From assembly GCA_001298575.1 (NCBI GenBank), contig LJCV01000246.1:1-64000 (forward strand): 64,000 nucleotides of DNA, in the 5' to 3' direction. Source of the stretch: Actinobacteria bacterium OK074. Lineage in GTDB: Bacteria; Actinomycetota; Actinomycetes; Streptomycetales; Streptomycetaceae. The notes under the pieces were generated by a model. It did no database searches. It was not told the DNA's origin and worked only from the letters and a program-made list of their open reading frames with translations. A program made the translations under genes and the position numbers. This document shows, one piece after another, positions 43,303 to 51,033 of this stretch (position 1 is the first letter of the stretch; the number at the start of each line of letters is the position of its first letter).

Positions 43303-44688
43303 ATGCCCATCGCGACCGTGAACCCGGCCACCGGCGAGACCAGCCGGACCTACGACGCCCTGGACGACGACGGCATCGAACGCAGGCTCGCCGCCGCCGA
43401 GGCCGCGTTCCAGTGCCACCGTACGACGTCGTTCGCCGAGCGGGCCCGGCTGCTGCACCGGGCCGCCGACACCCTCGACGCCGACCAGCGGGACATCGCG
43501 CACACGATGACGGTCGAGATGGGCAAGCCGGTCGTCCAGGCACGCGCCGAGGCCGCCAAGTGCGCCCGGGCGATGCGCTGGTACGCCGACCACGCGGCCG
43601 GACTGCTCGCCGACGAGGAACCGGCCGAGACGGACGTCAAGGACTCCGGCGGCTCCCGCGCGTACGTCCGCTACCGCCCGCTCGGGCCGGTGCTGGCCGT
43701 CATGCCGTGGAACTTCCCGCTGTGGCAGGTGATCCGGTTCGCCGCGCCCGCGCTGATGGCGGGCAACGTGGGCCTGCTCAAACACGCCTCGAACGTCCCC
43801 CAGACCGCCCTCTACCTGGAGGAGCTGTTCCACCGGGCGGGCTACCCGCAGGGCTGCTTCCAGACCCTGCTGATCGGTTCGAAGGCCGTCGAGGGCGTCC
43901 TGCGCGACCCGCGGGTCCGGGCCGCCACACTCACCGGCAGCGAACCGGCGGGCCGCGCGGTCGCCGCCGTCGCCGGTGACGAGGTCAAGAAGACGGTCCT
44001 GGAGCTGGGCGGCAGCGACCCCTACGTGGTGATGCCCTCGGCCGACCTGGACCGCGCGGCCGAGATCGCGGTCACCGCGCGCGTGCAGAACAACGGGCAG
44101 TCCTGCATCGCCGCCAAGCGGTTCATCGTGCACGCGGACGTCTTCGACGCCTTCGCCGAACGCTTCACCGAGGGCATGCGCGCCCTGAAGGTCGGCGACC
44201 CCCTCGCCGAGGACACCCAGGTGGGCCCGCTCGCCACCGAACAGGGCCGGGACGACCTCGCCGAACTGGTGGACGACGCGGTGGAGGCGGGCGCGACCGT
44301 CCTGTGCGGCGGGGAACTCCCGGACCGGCCCGGCTGGTGGTACCCGCCGACCGTCCTCGCGGACGTCACCCCCGACATGCGCGTCCACCACGAGGAGGCG
44401 TTCGGCCCGGTCGCCACGCTCTACCGCGCGACGGATCTCGACGACGCCGTACGCATCGCCAACGACACGCCGTTCGGCCTGAGTTCGAACGTGTGGACCC
44501 GGGACGAGAGCGAGGTCGACCGCTTCGTTCGGGACCTGGAGGCGGGCGGGGTCTTCGTCAACGGGATGACCGCCTCCCACCCCGCGTTCCCGTTCGGCGG
44601 GGTGAAGCGGTCCGGGTACGGGCGTGAGCTGTCCGGACACGGAATCCGGGAGTTCTGCAACATCACCACGGTATGGCACGGGGCGTGA
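43303..44688 (+). CDS. NAD(P)-dependent aldehyde dehydrogenase (succinate-semialdehyde type)
   Basis: 461 residues, ATG with GGAGG 7 nt upstream. It starts TVNPATGE and has MPWNFPLWQVIRFAAPALMAGN (cofactor site), FTGSEPAGRAVAAVAG, catalytic base Glu234 in LELGGSDP, nucleophile Cys268 in NNGQSCIAAKR, and EEAFGPV at the C-terminal side. Length and motifs match the GabD/Sad branch (succinate-semialdehyde dehydrogenase). Other short-chain aldehydes are possible. It stands alone 76 bp after the Nudix gene. Confidence 0.9.
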   Translation: MPIATVNPATGETSRTYDALDDDGIERRLAAAEAAFQCHRTTSFAERARLLHRAADTLDADQRDIAHTMTVEMGKPVVQARAEAAKCARAMRWYADHAAGLLADEEPAETDVKDSGGSRAYVRYRPLGPVLAVMPWNFPLWQVIRFAAPALMAGNVGLLKHASNVPQTALYLEELFHRAGYPQGCFQTLLIGSKAVEGVLRDPRVRAATLTGSEPAGRAVAAVAGDEVKKTVLELGGSDPYVVMPSADLDRAAEIAVTARVQNNGQSCIAAKRFIVHADVFDAFAERFTEGMRALKVGDPLAEDTQVGPLATEQGRDDLAELVDDAVEAGATVLCGGELPDRPGWWYPPTVLADVTPDMRVHHEEAFGPVATLYRATDLDDAVRIANDTPFGLSSNVWTRDESEVDRFVRDLEAGGVFVNGMTASHPAFPFGGVKRSGYGRELSGHGIREFCNITTVWHGA

Positions 44689-44713
44689 GCGTTCCGCGGC
44701 TACGATCCCCTCT

Positions 44714-44941
44714 GTGAACCGCGAAGTGACCCTGCCGCTGATTGTCGACGACCGCGGTGCCTTGCGTGTTGCTGCCGCTGATGTGAGCAAGTTGTTGCGC
44801 ACCTTGGGTGGTAGGTGGCTGCACCTAGTAGAGAGTGGGGAAGAGGGGCTGGACGAGGACACTGTGGCTGCGTTGACGATTGAGTTGGCGAAGTTGGCTG
44901 ATCGGATCGACGTTGCGTGCATTGCGCACAGCAGTGAATAG
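44714..44941 (+). CDS. Small conserved Streptomyces protein (DUF6213-like)
   Basis: 75 residues from GTG 44714, 25 bp after the aldehyde dehydrogenase. It reads NREVTLPLIVDDRG, then ADVSKLLRTLGGRWLHLVE, then an acidic segment and a helix ending CIAHSSE. I believe this matches a Streptomyces-specific small family (DUF6213), but cannot check. Soluble and acidic, function unknown. The DNA is somewhat AT-richer than its surroundings and is followed by an interspersed repeat. Confidence 0.7.
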   Translation: MNREVTLPLIVDDRGALRVAAADVSKLLRTLGGRWLHLVESGEEGLDEDTVAALTIELAKLADRIDVACIAHSSE

Positions 44942-44951
44942 CTGCCGCCGG

Positions 44952-45016
44952 TCTGTTTTTCGGGTGCGGGTTCGTTGTGGCTGGTCGCGCAGTTCCCCGC
45001 GCCCCTTAAGGGGCGC
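44952..45016. repeat. Interspersed intergenic repeat, copy A
   Basis: Contains the block gtcgcgcagttccccgcgcc ending in the hairpin GCGCCCC-TTAA-GGGGCGC (44999-45016). It is a shortened relative of copies B and C. It lies directly after a gene stop and could terminate transcription before the rppA cluster. Confidence 0.75.
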
Positions 45017-45182
45017 TGGTCCTGGGCCCTTGTGACATGTGGCTCTAAGACAGGTCGCAGGCGTGCTGTACTCAATCTGGAGTAACCCGACGCGATATCC
45101 GAGCGCTTTCAGGTGATCGTGAGTGCACCACCCTTCCGCCGGGCGACCTGGTGTCTCTCGGGAGCGAAAGAAGGCGCACTCC
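45017..45182. promoter_or_regulatory. Leader/promoter region of the rppA cluster
   Basis: 166 bp with no gene, moderately AT-rich for this genome. It holds the imperfect symmetry GTACTC-aatct-GGAGTAAC (45068-45086) and, near the end, a GAAGG ribosome site 9 nt before the rppA ATG. I could not fix a promoter with confidence. Confidence 0.4.
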
Positions 45183-46238
45183 ATGGCGACTCTGTGCAGA
45201 CCCGCTGTTTCTGTGCCGGAACACGTGATCACGATGGAGGAGACGCTCCAGCTGGCGCGCTCCCGGCACGCGGACCACCCCCAACTCCCGCTCGCGCTAC
45301 GGCTGATCGAGAACACCGGTGTCCGTAAGCGGCACATCGTGCAGCCCATCGAGGAGACGCTGAAGCACCCGGGCTTCGAGGACCGCAACAGGATCTACGA
45401 GGCCGAGGCGAAGGCCCGGGTCCCCGCGGTGGTGCAGCGGGCGCTGGACGAGGCGGAGCTCCTCACCACCGACATCGACGTGATCATCTACGTGTCGTGC
45501 ACCGGGTTCATGATGCCCTCGCTCACGGCCTGGCTGATCAACGAGATGGACTTCAGCAGCGACACCCGGCAGATACCCATAGCCCAGCTGGGCTGTGCCG
45601 CCGGCGGCGCGGCCATCAACCGGGCGCACGACTTCTGCACGGCCTACCCCGAGGCCAACGCCCTCATCGTGGCCTGCGAGTTCTGCTCGCTGTGCTACCA
45701 GCCCACCGACCTGGGCATCGGTTCCCTGCTCTCCAACGGCCTGTTCGGCGACGGCATCGCCGCCGCGGTCGTCCGCGGCTCCGGTGGCGAGGGCATCAGC
45801 CTGGAGCGCAACGGCTCGTACCTGATCCCGAAGACCGACGACTGGATCATGTACGACGTCCGCGCCACCGGCTTCCACTTCCTGCTGGACAAGCGGGTGC
45901 CCGCCACCATGGAGCCGCTCGCCCCGGCGCTCCAGGAACTGGCCGGGCAGCACGGCTGGAACGCCTCCGACCTGGACTTCTACATCGTCCACGCGGGCGG
46001 CCCGCGCATCCTGGACGACCTGAGCAAGTTCCTCCAAGTCCCGCCGGAGGCATTCCGGTTCAGCCGGGCCACGCTCACCGAGTACGGCAACATCGCCAGC
46101 GCCGTCGTCCTGGACGCGCTGCGCCGGCTCTTCGAGGACGGCGGCGCCGAGCACGCGTCGCGCGGTCTGCTCGCCGGGTTCGGGCCCGGCATCACCGCCG
46201 AGATGGCCCTGGGCCGCTGGCAGCGGACGGACGGCTGA
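45183..46238 (+). CDS. rppA: RppA, 1,3,6,8-tetrahydroxynaphthalene synthase (type III PKS)
   Basis: 351 residues. The chalcone-synthase-like triad is complete and at the family numbering: Cys138 (QLGCAAGG), His270 (IVHAGG) and Asn303 (EYGNIAS). The start and CEFCSLCYQPTD are typical of Streptomyces RppA, which joins five malonyl-CoA units into tetrahydroxynaphthalene. ATG 45183 follows a GAAGG site. The next two genes encode a P450 and a cupin, the known set for converting the product to flaviolin and dimeric or polymeric dark pigment. S. coelicolor has the same pair (SCO1206-SCO1207). Confidence 0.95.
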   Translation: MATLCRPAVSVPEHVITMEETLQLARSRHADHPQLPLALRLIENTGVRKRHIVQPIEETLKHPGFEDRNRIYEAEAKARVPAVVQRALDEAELLTTDIDVIIYVSCTGFMMPSLTAWLINEMDFSSDTRQIPIAQLGCAAGGAAINRAHDFCTAYPEANALIVACEFCSLCYQPTDLGIGSLLSNGLFGDGIAAAVVRGSGGEGISLERNGSYLIPKTDDWIMYDVRATGFHFLLDKRVPATMEPLAPALQELAGQHGWNASDLDFYIVHAGGPRILDDLSKFLQVPPEAFRFSRATLTEYGNIASAVVLDALRRLFEDGGAEHASRGLLAGFGPGITAEMALGRWQRTDG

Positions 46239-46246
46239 GGGACGGC

Positions 46247-47482
46247 ATGCGCGAAGAGACCATCAACCGGACCACCCCCGAGGACACCGCCGCCCTGCCG
46301 CCGGTGCGGCAGTGGCCCGCCCTCGACCTGACCGGCGTGGACTTCGATCCCGTGCTGGCCGAGCTGATGCGCGAGGGCCCCCTCACCCGGATCCAGCTGC
46401 CCAACGGGGAGGGCTGGGCCTGGCTGGTGACCCGCCACGACGACGTGCGGCTGGTCGCCAACGACGCCCGGTTCAGCCGTGCGGAGGTCATGGGCCGACA
46501 AGTGACCCGGCTCGCCCCGCACTTCATCCCGCAGCCGGGCGCGATCGGTTTCCTGGACCCGCCGGACCACACCCGGCTGCGCCGCTCGGTCGCCGCCGCG
46601 TTCACCGCGCGCGGTGTCGAGCGGGTGCGGGAGAGATCCCGCCGGATGCTCGACGAACTGGTCGACGAGCTGATCCAGGACGGTCCGCCCGCGGACCTCA
46701 CGGCCACGGTCCTCAGCCCGTTCCCCATCGCGGTGATCTGCGAACTGATGGGCGTCCCGGCCGCCGACCGGCAGGGCATGCACACCTGGACCCAGCTGAT
46801 CCTGTCCTCCTCGCACGGCGCGCACGTCAGCGAGCGGGCGAAGGACGAGATGAGCGCGTACTTCGCCGGGCTCATCGGCGAGCACCGGGACGGCACCGGC
46901 GAGGACGTCGCCTCGCTGCTCGGCACCGCCGTGGCGCGGGAGGAGGTGACGCTGGAGGAGGCCGTGGGGCTCGCGGTCCTCGTCCAGATCGGCGGCGAGG
47001 CGGTCACCAACAACAGCGGGCAGCTCTTCTACATCCTGCTCAGCCGCCCCGACCTGGCCGACCGCCTGCGCACCGAGCCGGAGATCCGCCCGCAGGCCAT
47101 CGACGAACTCCTGCGCTTCATCCCGCACCGCAGCGCGGTCGGCCTGTCCCGGATCGCCACGGAGGACGTGGAGATCCGGGGCGTACGGATCCGCGCGGGC
47201 GACGCGGTCTACGTGTCGTACCTGGCCGCCAACCGCGACCCGGACGTCTTCCCGGACCCGGACACGATCGACTTCCTGCGCAACCCCAACCCCCACGTGG
47301 CGTTCGGCTTCGGCCCGCACTACTGCGTGGGCGGGATGCTGGCCCGCCTGGAGTCGGAACTCCTGGTGGACACGTTCCTGGACCGCTTCCCGGGTCTGCG
47401 CCTGGCGGTCCCCCCGGAGCAAGTCCCCTTCCGCAAGGGCGCGTTGATCCGCGGCCCCGAGGCCCTCCCGGTGACGTGGTGA
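46247..47482 (+). CDS. Cytochrome P450, CYP158A2-like biaryl-coupling enzyme
   Basis: 411 residues, ATG 46247 with GAGGG upstream, 8 bp after the rppA stop. P450 signatures: K-helix EXXR in DELLRFIP, I-helix with GGEAVTNNS, and heme loop FGFGPHYCVGG with ligand Cys360. The I-helix lacks the usual Ala/Gly-x-Asp/Glu-Thr acid-alcohol pair, as I recall for CYP158A2, whose substrate hydroxyls help in proton delivery. It is expected to couple two or more flaviolin units through C-C bonds, giving melanin-like UV-protective pigments. Confidence 0.93.
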   Translation: MREETINRTTPEDTAALPPVRQWPALDLTGVDFDPVLAELMREGPLTRIQLPNGEGWAWLVTRHDDVRLVANDARFSRAEVMGRQVTRLAPHFIPQPGAIGFLDPPDHTRLRRSVAAAFTARGVERVRERSRRMLDELVDELIQDGPPADLTATVLSPFPIAVICELMGVPAADRQGMHTWTQLILSSSHGAHVSERAKDEMSAYFAGLIGEHRDGTGEDVASLLGTAVAREEVTLEEAVGLAVLVQIGGEAVTNNSGQLFYILLSRPDLADRLRTEPEIRPQAIDELLRFIPHRSAVGLSRIATEDVEIRGVRIRAGDAVYVSYLAANRDPDVFPDPDTIDFLRNPNPHVAFGFGPHYCVGGMLARLESELLVDTFLDRFPGLRLAVPPEQVPFRKGALIRGPEALPVTW

Positions 47483-47489
47483 GCGCCCG

Positions 47490-48011
47490 ATGACCGCGGC
47501 GGAGGGGCTCCTGGTACCGCCGGGCCACGGCCGCGTGGTCCAGACCCCGGCCCAGCACGTGACGTTCAAGGTCACCGGCACACACTCCCGGACGGCGTCC
47601 AGCTTCGAGGTACTCGTCCCACCGGGCTTCGACGTCGGCGCCCACGTCCACACCCGCAGCGAGGAGCTCTTCTACGTCCTGGAAGGCGAGTTGGACGTCC
47701 TCGCCTTCGAGCCCCGCATTCGCACCCCCGACAACTGGCGCACCTGGGAGTCCACTTCGGGCAACCGGGTAGTACGGGCCACCCCGGGCACGGTCATCGT
47801 CGTACCCCCCGGCTGCCCCCACGCCTTCGCCAACCCGACGGACACGCCGGCGAAGATGTTCTTCCAGGCCAGCCCACCCCCGGACCACGAACACTACTTC
47901 GAGGAGCTGCTGGAAATCCTGGGGTCGGGGGGCCCACCGGATCACGAGGCGATCGAGGAGTTGCGGGGAAGATACGACATCCAACAACTCACGCCTCTAC
48001 GCCACCGGTAA
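47490..48011 (+). CDS. Cupin oxygenase (flaviolin-forming, MomA-like)
   Basis: 173 residues. The two cupin motifs are clear: GAHVHTRSEELFYVLEGELD (about 52-71) with metal-ligand His and Glu residues, and PPGCPHAF (about 110-117). A cupin encoded next to rppA in other Streptomyces (MomA) oxidises tetrahydroxynaphthalene to flaviolin, and the gene order here (rppA, P450, cupin) matches. It starts 7 bp after the P450 stop, so the three form one operon. Confidence 0.88.
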   Translation: MTAAEGLLVPPGHGRVVQTPAQHVTFKVTGTHSRTASSFEVLVPPGFDVGAHVHTRSEELFYVLEGELDVLAFEPRIRTPDNWRTWESTSGNRVVRATPGTVIVVPPGCPHAFANPTDTPAKMFFQASPPPDHEHYFEELLEILGSGGPPDHEAIEELRGRYDIQQLTPLRHR

Positions 48012-48016
48012 GTGCA

Positions 48017-48082
48017 GCGCCCCGACAGGGGCGCGGGGCTGTATCAATATGCGGCTCCGCCGCGCGGGCGCGAGCAACCACA
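48017..48082. repeat. Interspersed intergenic repeat, copy B
   Basis: Begins with hairpin GCGCCCC-GACA-GGGGCGC (48017-48034) and continues through gggctgtatcaatatgcggc and ccgccgcgcgggcgcgagc. The reverse complement aligns with copy C across about 55 bp. It lies between convergent stops (cupin gene and acyl-CoA dehydrogenase) and probably ends transcription of the pigment operon. Confidence 0.8.
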
Positions 48083-48121
48083 TCGGACCGTGAGACCGAA
48101 TCGCACAACACCCCCACGACG

Positions 48122-49348
48122 CTACCGAATCGGCACCCCAGAAAGAGTCCGAGCAATAACCAGCCGCTGAATCTCACTGGTCCCCTCAAAGATCGTGTAG
48201 ATCGCAGCATCGCGATGCATCCGCTCAACGGGATACTCCCGCGTATACCCATTCCCCCCGAGGATCTGAATCGCCTGCCCAGTAACCTTCTTCGCAGTCT
48301 CACTGGCGAACAACTTGGACATCGACCCCTCCGCCGCGGTGAACGGCCGCCCGTTCACCGCCACCCACGAGGCCCGCCACACCAACAACCGCGCGGCATC
48401 AATCGCAGTCCGCATATCGGCAAGCTGGAAAGCCACACCCTGGTTGTCAATGATCGGCCGCCCAAACTGCGAACGCGTCTTCGCATAGTCGAGCGCGACC
48501 TCGTACGCGGCCCGAGCAGTACCAACCGCCATAGCCCCGACGGCAGGTCGACTCGCCTCGAACGTCGCCATCGCCGCGTTCTTCACCCGCTCGCCGCCGG
48601 ACTTGGCCCGCTCGCGTGCCCGCGCCAGCCGCTCGTCGAGCTTCTCCTTGCCGCCGAGCAGGCAGGAGCCGGGGACGCGGGCGTTGTCGAGGACGACCTC
48701 GGCGGTGTGCGAGGCACGGATGCCGTGCTTCTTGAACTTCTGTCCCTGGGACAGGCCCGGCGTGCCCGCGGGGACGATGAAGGAGGCGTGGCCCTTGGAG
48801 CCCAGATCGGGGTCGACGACGGCGACGACGACGTGGACGTTGGCGATGCCGCCGTTGGTCGCCCAGGTCTTGGTGCCGTTGAGCACCCACTCGTCCTTGG
48901 CCTCGTCGTACACGGCACGGGTGCGCATGGAGGCGACGTCGGAGCCGGCGTCGGGCTCGGAGGAGCAGAAGGCGGCGACCTTGACATCGTTGGCATCGCC
49001 GTACATCTGCGGGATCCAGGTGCCGACCTGTTCCTCGGTGCCGTTGGCGAGGACGCCGACGGCGGCGAGGCCGGTGCCGACGATGGAGAGGGCTATGCCC
49101 GCGTCGCCCCAGAAGAGTTCCTCCATGGCCATGGGTATGCCGAGGCCGGCGGGGTCGAAGTACTGCTGGGCGTAGAAGTCGAGGGAGTAGATGCCGACCT
49201 TCGCGGCCTCCTGGATGACCGGCCAGGGAGTCTCCTCACGCTCGTCCCATTCGGCGGCGGCGGGGCGGATGACGTCGGCGGCGAAGCCGTGCAGCCAGTC
49301 CCGCACCTCCTTCTGTTCGTCGTTGAGTTCCATGGTGAACTCGGCCAT
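48122..49348 (-). CDS. Acyl-CoA dehydrogenase
   Basis: 408 residues. Complete ACAD: helical N-domain, FCSSEPDAGSDVASM and KTWATNGG in the beta domain, FGRPIIDNQGVAFQLADMRT and IQILGGNGYTREYPVERMHRD in the C-domain, and catalytic Glu in YTIFEGTSEIQR. This is a homotetrameric short/medium-chain type enzyme of fatty acid or branched-chain oxidation. It is divergent from a TetR regulator, with a palindrome about 30 bp upstream of its start, so it is probably the regulator's main target. Confidence 0.93.
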   Translation of the reverse strand: MAEFTMELNDEQKEVRDWLHGFAADVIRPAAAEWDEREETPWPVIQEAAKVGIYSLDFYAQQYFDPAGLGIPMAMEELFWGDAGIALSIVGTGLAAVGVLANGTEEQVGTWIPQMYGDANDVKVAAFCSSEPDAGSDVASMRTRAVYDEAKDEWVLNGTKTWATNGGIANVHVVVAVVDPDLGSKGHASFIVPAGTPGLSQGQKFKKHGIRASHTAEVVLDNARVPGSCLLGGKEKLDERLARARERAKSGGERVKNAAMATFEASRPAVGAMAVGTARAAYEVALDYAKTRSQFGRPIIDNQGVAFQLADMRTAIDAARLLVWRASWVAVNGRPFTAAEGSMSKLFASETAKKVTGQAIQILGGNGYTREYPVERMHRDAAIYTIFEGTSEIQRLVIARTLSGVPIR

Positions 49349-49376
49349 GTCGTCCCCTCCAGCACTGCGCTAAAGT

Positions 49377-49391
49377 GTTACTTGCGGTAAC
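49377..49391. promoter_or_regulatory. Candidate TetR operator GTTAC-N5-GTAAC
   Basis: GTTAC (49377-49381), 5-bp spacer, GTAAC (49387-49391): a perfect 5-bp-arm palindrome about 29 bp upstream of the acyl-CoA dehydrogenase start. A further GTTAC half-site is at 49401-49405. It lies in an AT-rich divergent promoter between the dehydrogenase and the TetR gene. Confidence 0.65.
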
Positions 49392-49542
49392 TGCGAGTCT
49401 GTTACCGGCCAGTAGGAAAAGTCAACTCCTGAACCGCGCAGGTCCGCTCGGAGGACCGGGTCGGCATCCCGTTCGATACGTACATGCCTTTGAGTGCTAG
49501 TTTGCGCAGGCGTCACCGAATCAGAACGGGTGGGGAGAGTTC

Positions 49543-50190
49543 ATGGAAACCACGCAACGGACCGATCACCAGACCTCCGCCGACCGCCGTCGGCGCGAGC
49601 TGCTGGAGGCCGCGGACCGGGTGGTGCTCCGTGACGGTCCCGGGGCGTCGATGAACGCCATCGCCGCCGAGGCCGGCATCACCAAGCCGATCCTCTACCG
49701 CCACTTCGGCGACAAGGGCGGGTTGTACGCCGCGCTGGCCAAGCGGCACACGGACGCCTTGCTGAAGTCCCTGCGGGCGGCGCTGGACGCGCCCGCGGAG
49801 CGGCGGGAGCGCGTCGAGGCCACCTTGGACACGTACCTCGCGGCGATCGAGGCGCGGCCCCAGGTGTACCGGTTTCTGATGCATCCCGCGGAGGCCGTTG
49901 TCCCGTCGGCCGAGCAGGGGTTCGACGTGGGGCGGCACTCCTCGCCGCTGCTGCGGCACATGGGGGAGGAACTGGCTCAGGTGATCGAGGAGCGGCTGGA
50001 CCTGGGGCCCGGGTCGCAGCAGCTGGCTCGGGTGTGGGGACACGGGATCGTCGGAATGATGCATGCCGCCGGGGACTGGTGGCTGGGGGAACGGCCTTGC
50101 TCGCGGGCCGAGTTGGTGCGGAGCCTGGCCGATTTGCTGTGGGGCCGTCTCGCCGCTGCCGGTGACCGCGTCGGCGGGCCCGGGTTCTGA
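49543..50190 (+). CDS. TetR-family transcriptional regulator of acyl-CoA metabolism
   Basis: 215 residues, ATG 49543 preceded by GGGGAGAG. N-terminal HTH (about 14-62) contains GASMNAIAAEAGITKPILYRHFGDKGGLY, a very typical TetR helix 2-3-4; the ligand domain follows (DWWLGE near 185 is common in FadR/KstR-like regulators). It is divergent from an acyl-CoA dehydrogenase, which suggests release by an acyl-CoA. The last codons and stop lie within the first unit of a 26-bp tandem repeat. Confidence 0.9.
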   Translation: METTQRTDHQTSADRRRRELLEAADRVVLRDGPGASMNAIAAEAGITKPILYRHFGDKGGLYAALAKRHTDALLKSLRAALDAPAERRERVEATLDTYLAAIEARPQVYRFLMHPAEAVVPSAEQGFDVGRHSSPLLRHMGEELAQVIEERLDLGPGSQQLARVWGHGIVGMMHAAGDWWLGERPCSRAELVRSLADLLWGRLAAAGDRVGGPGF

Positions 50191-50247
50191 CGGCAGTCGG
50201 CGGGCCCCGGTTCTGGCGGTCGTCGGCGGGCCCGGGTTCTAACGGTT
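50170..50247. repeat. 26-bp tandem repeat (three units) at the 3' end of the TetR gene
   Basis: Units at 50170-50195, 50196-50221 and 50222-50247, each beginning gtcggcgggcccgggttct or a one-base variant. The first unit encodes the regulator's C-terminal GGPGF and its stop. The other two are non-coding. Confidence 0.88.
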
Positions 50248-50261
50248 GGGTCTCGGGTGTG

Positions 50262-50320
50262 GGGTCGTTTTGGTCGCGCCCACGCGGCGCAGCCGCACAC
50301 TGATACAGCCCCGTGCCCCT
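50262..50320. repeat. Interspersed intergenic repeat, copy C
   Basis: Shares with the reverse complement of copy B the blocks tcgcgcccacgcggcgcagc and ctgatacagccccgtgcccc (small differences). It ends at the stop codon of the convergent peptide deformylase gene (TAG, 50321-50319). The terminal hairpin of copies A and B is incomplete here. Confidence 0.78.
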
Positions 50321-50876
50321 AAGAAGCCGCCCCCGGAGTCCTGTTCCAAGGCGCCTTCGCCGCCTGCCGCATCACCCTCCGGTGGCGCCGGCCCGTCACC
50401 CTGTCCACGTACAACCCGCCCTCCACGTGGTCGTACTCGTGCTGCAGGCACCGCGCGAACCAGCCCGTCCCCTCCACCCGCACCGGCTCCCCCGTCGCCG
50501 TGAACCCCTCCACCACCGCCCGGTCGTACCGTTCCGTGCCCGCCTCCAGGCCCGGCAGGGACAGGCAGCCCTCGGGGCCGCGCAGGACCACGCCGTCCGT
50601 CTCCACCAGGCGCGGGTTGACGACATGTCCCAGGTGGCGGACGTCTTCGTCGTCGGGGCAGTCGTAGACGAAGACGCGCAGCGGCTCGCCGAGCTGGTTG
50701 GCGGCGAGGCCCACGCCGCGGGCCGCGTACATCGTGGCGAACATGTCGTCGACGAGGCGGGCCAGTGCGGGACCGAAGTCGGTGACCTCCGCGCAGGGGG
50801 CGTGCAGGACGCCGTCGCCGAGGAGGGTGATGGGCCGGACGCGCCCGCGGGTGCCCGGGATGGAGCCGTGTCGCAT
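50319..50876 (-). CDS. def: Peptide deformylase
   Basis: 185 residues. All three deformylase motifs are present: GVGLAANQLG (motif 1), EGCLSLP (motif 2, metal-binding Cys) and QHEYDHVEG (motif 3, HExxH). It removes the formyl group from new proteins using Fe/Zn. Streptomyces genomes usually carry several deformylases, so this may be a secondary copy. It is divergent from murT across a 157-bp gap. Its C-terminal tail (RTPGAAS) runs into the repeat copy C. Confidence 0.94.
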   Translation of the reverse strand: MRHGSIPGTRGRVRPITLLGDGVLHAPCAEVTDFGPALARLVDDMFATMYAARGVGLAANQLGEPLRVFVYDCPDDEDVRHLGHVVNPRLVETDGVVLRGPEGCLSLPGLEAGTERYDRAVVEGFTATGEPVRVEGTGWFARCLQHEYDHVEGGLYVDRVTGRRHRRVMRQAAKAPWNRTPGAAS

Positions 50877-51033
50877 GGCGGCAAGGGTACGGTCCTTGGT
50901 GTCACGCGAACGTCGCGCGGGCACTGTGGTGGTGCCAGGATTCGGGCGGGTGAGTGGATCTCGATAGTCTGAGGCCCACACCACGTTGCCGGAGGCTGAG
51001 GCGCGGCGCGTACGCAGGGAGGATCGAGACCTG

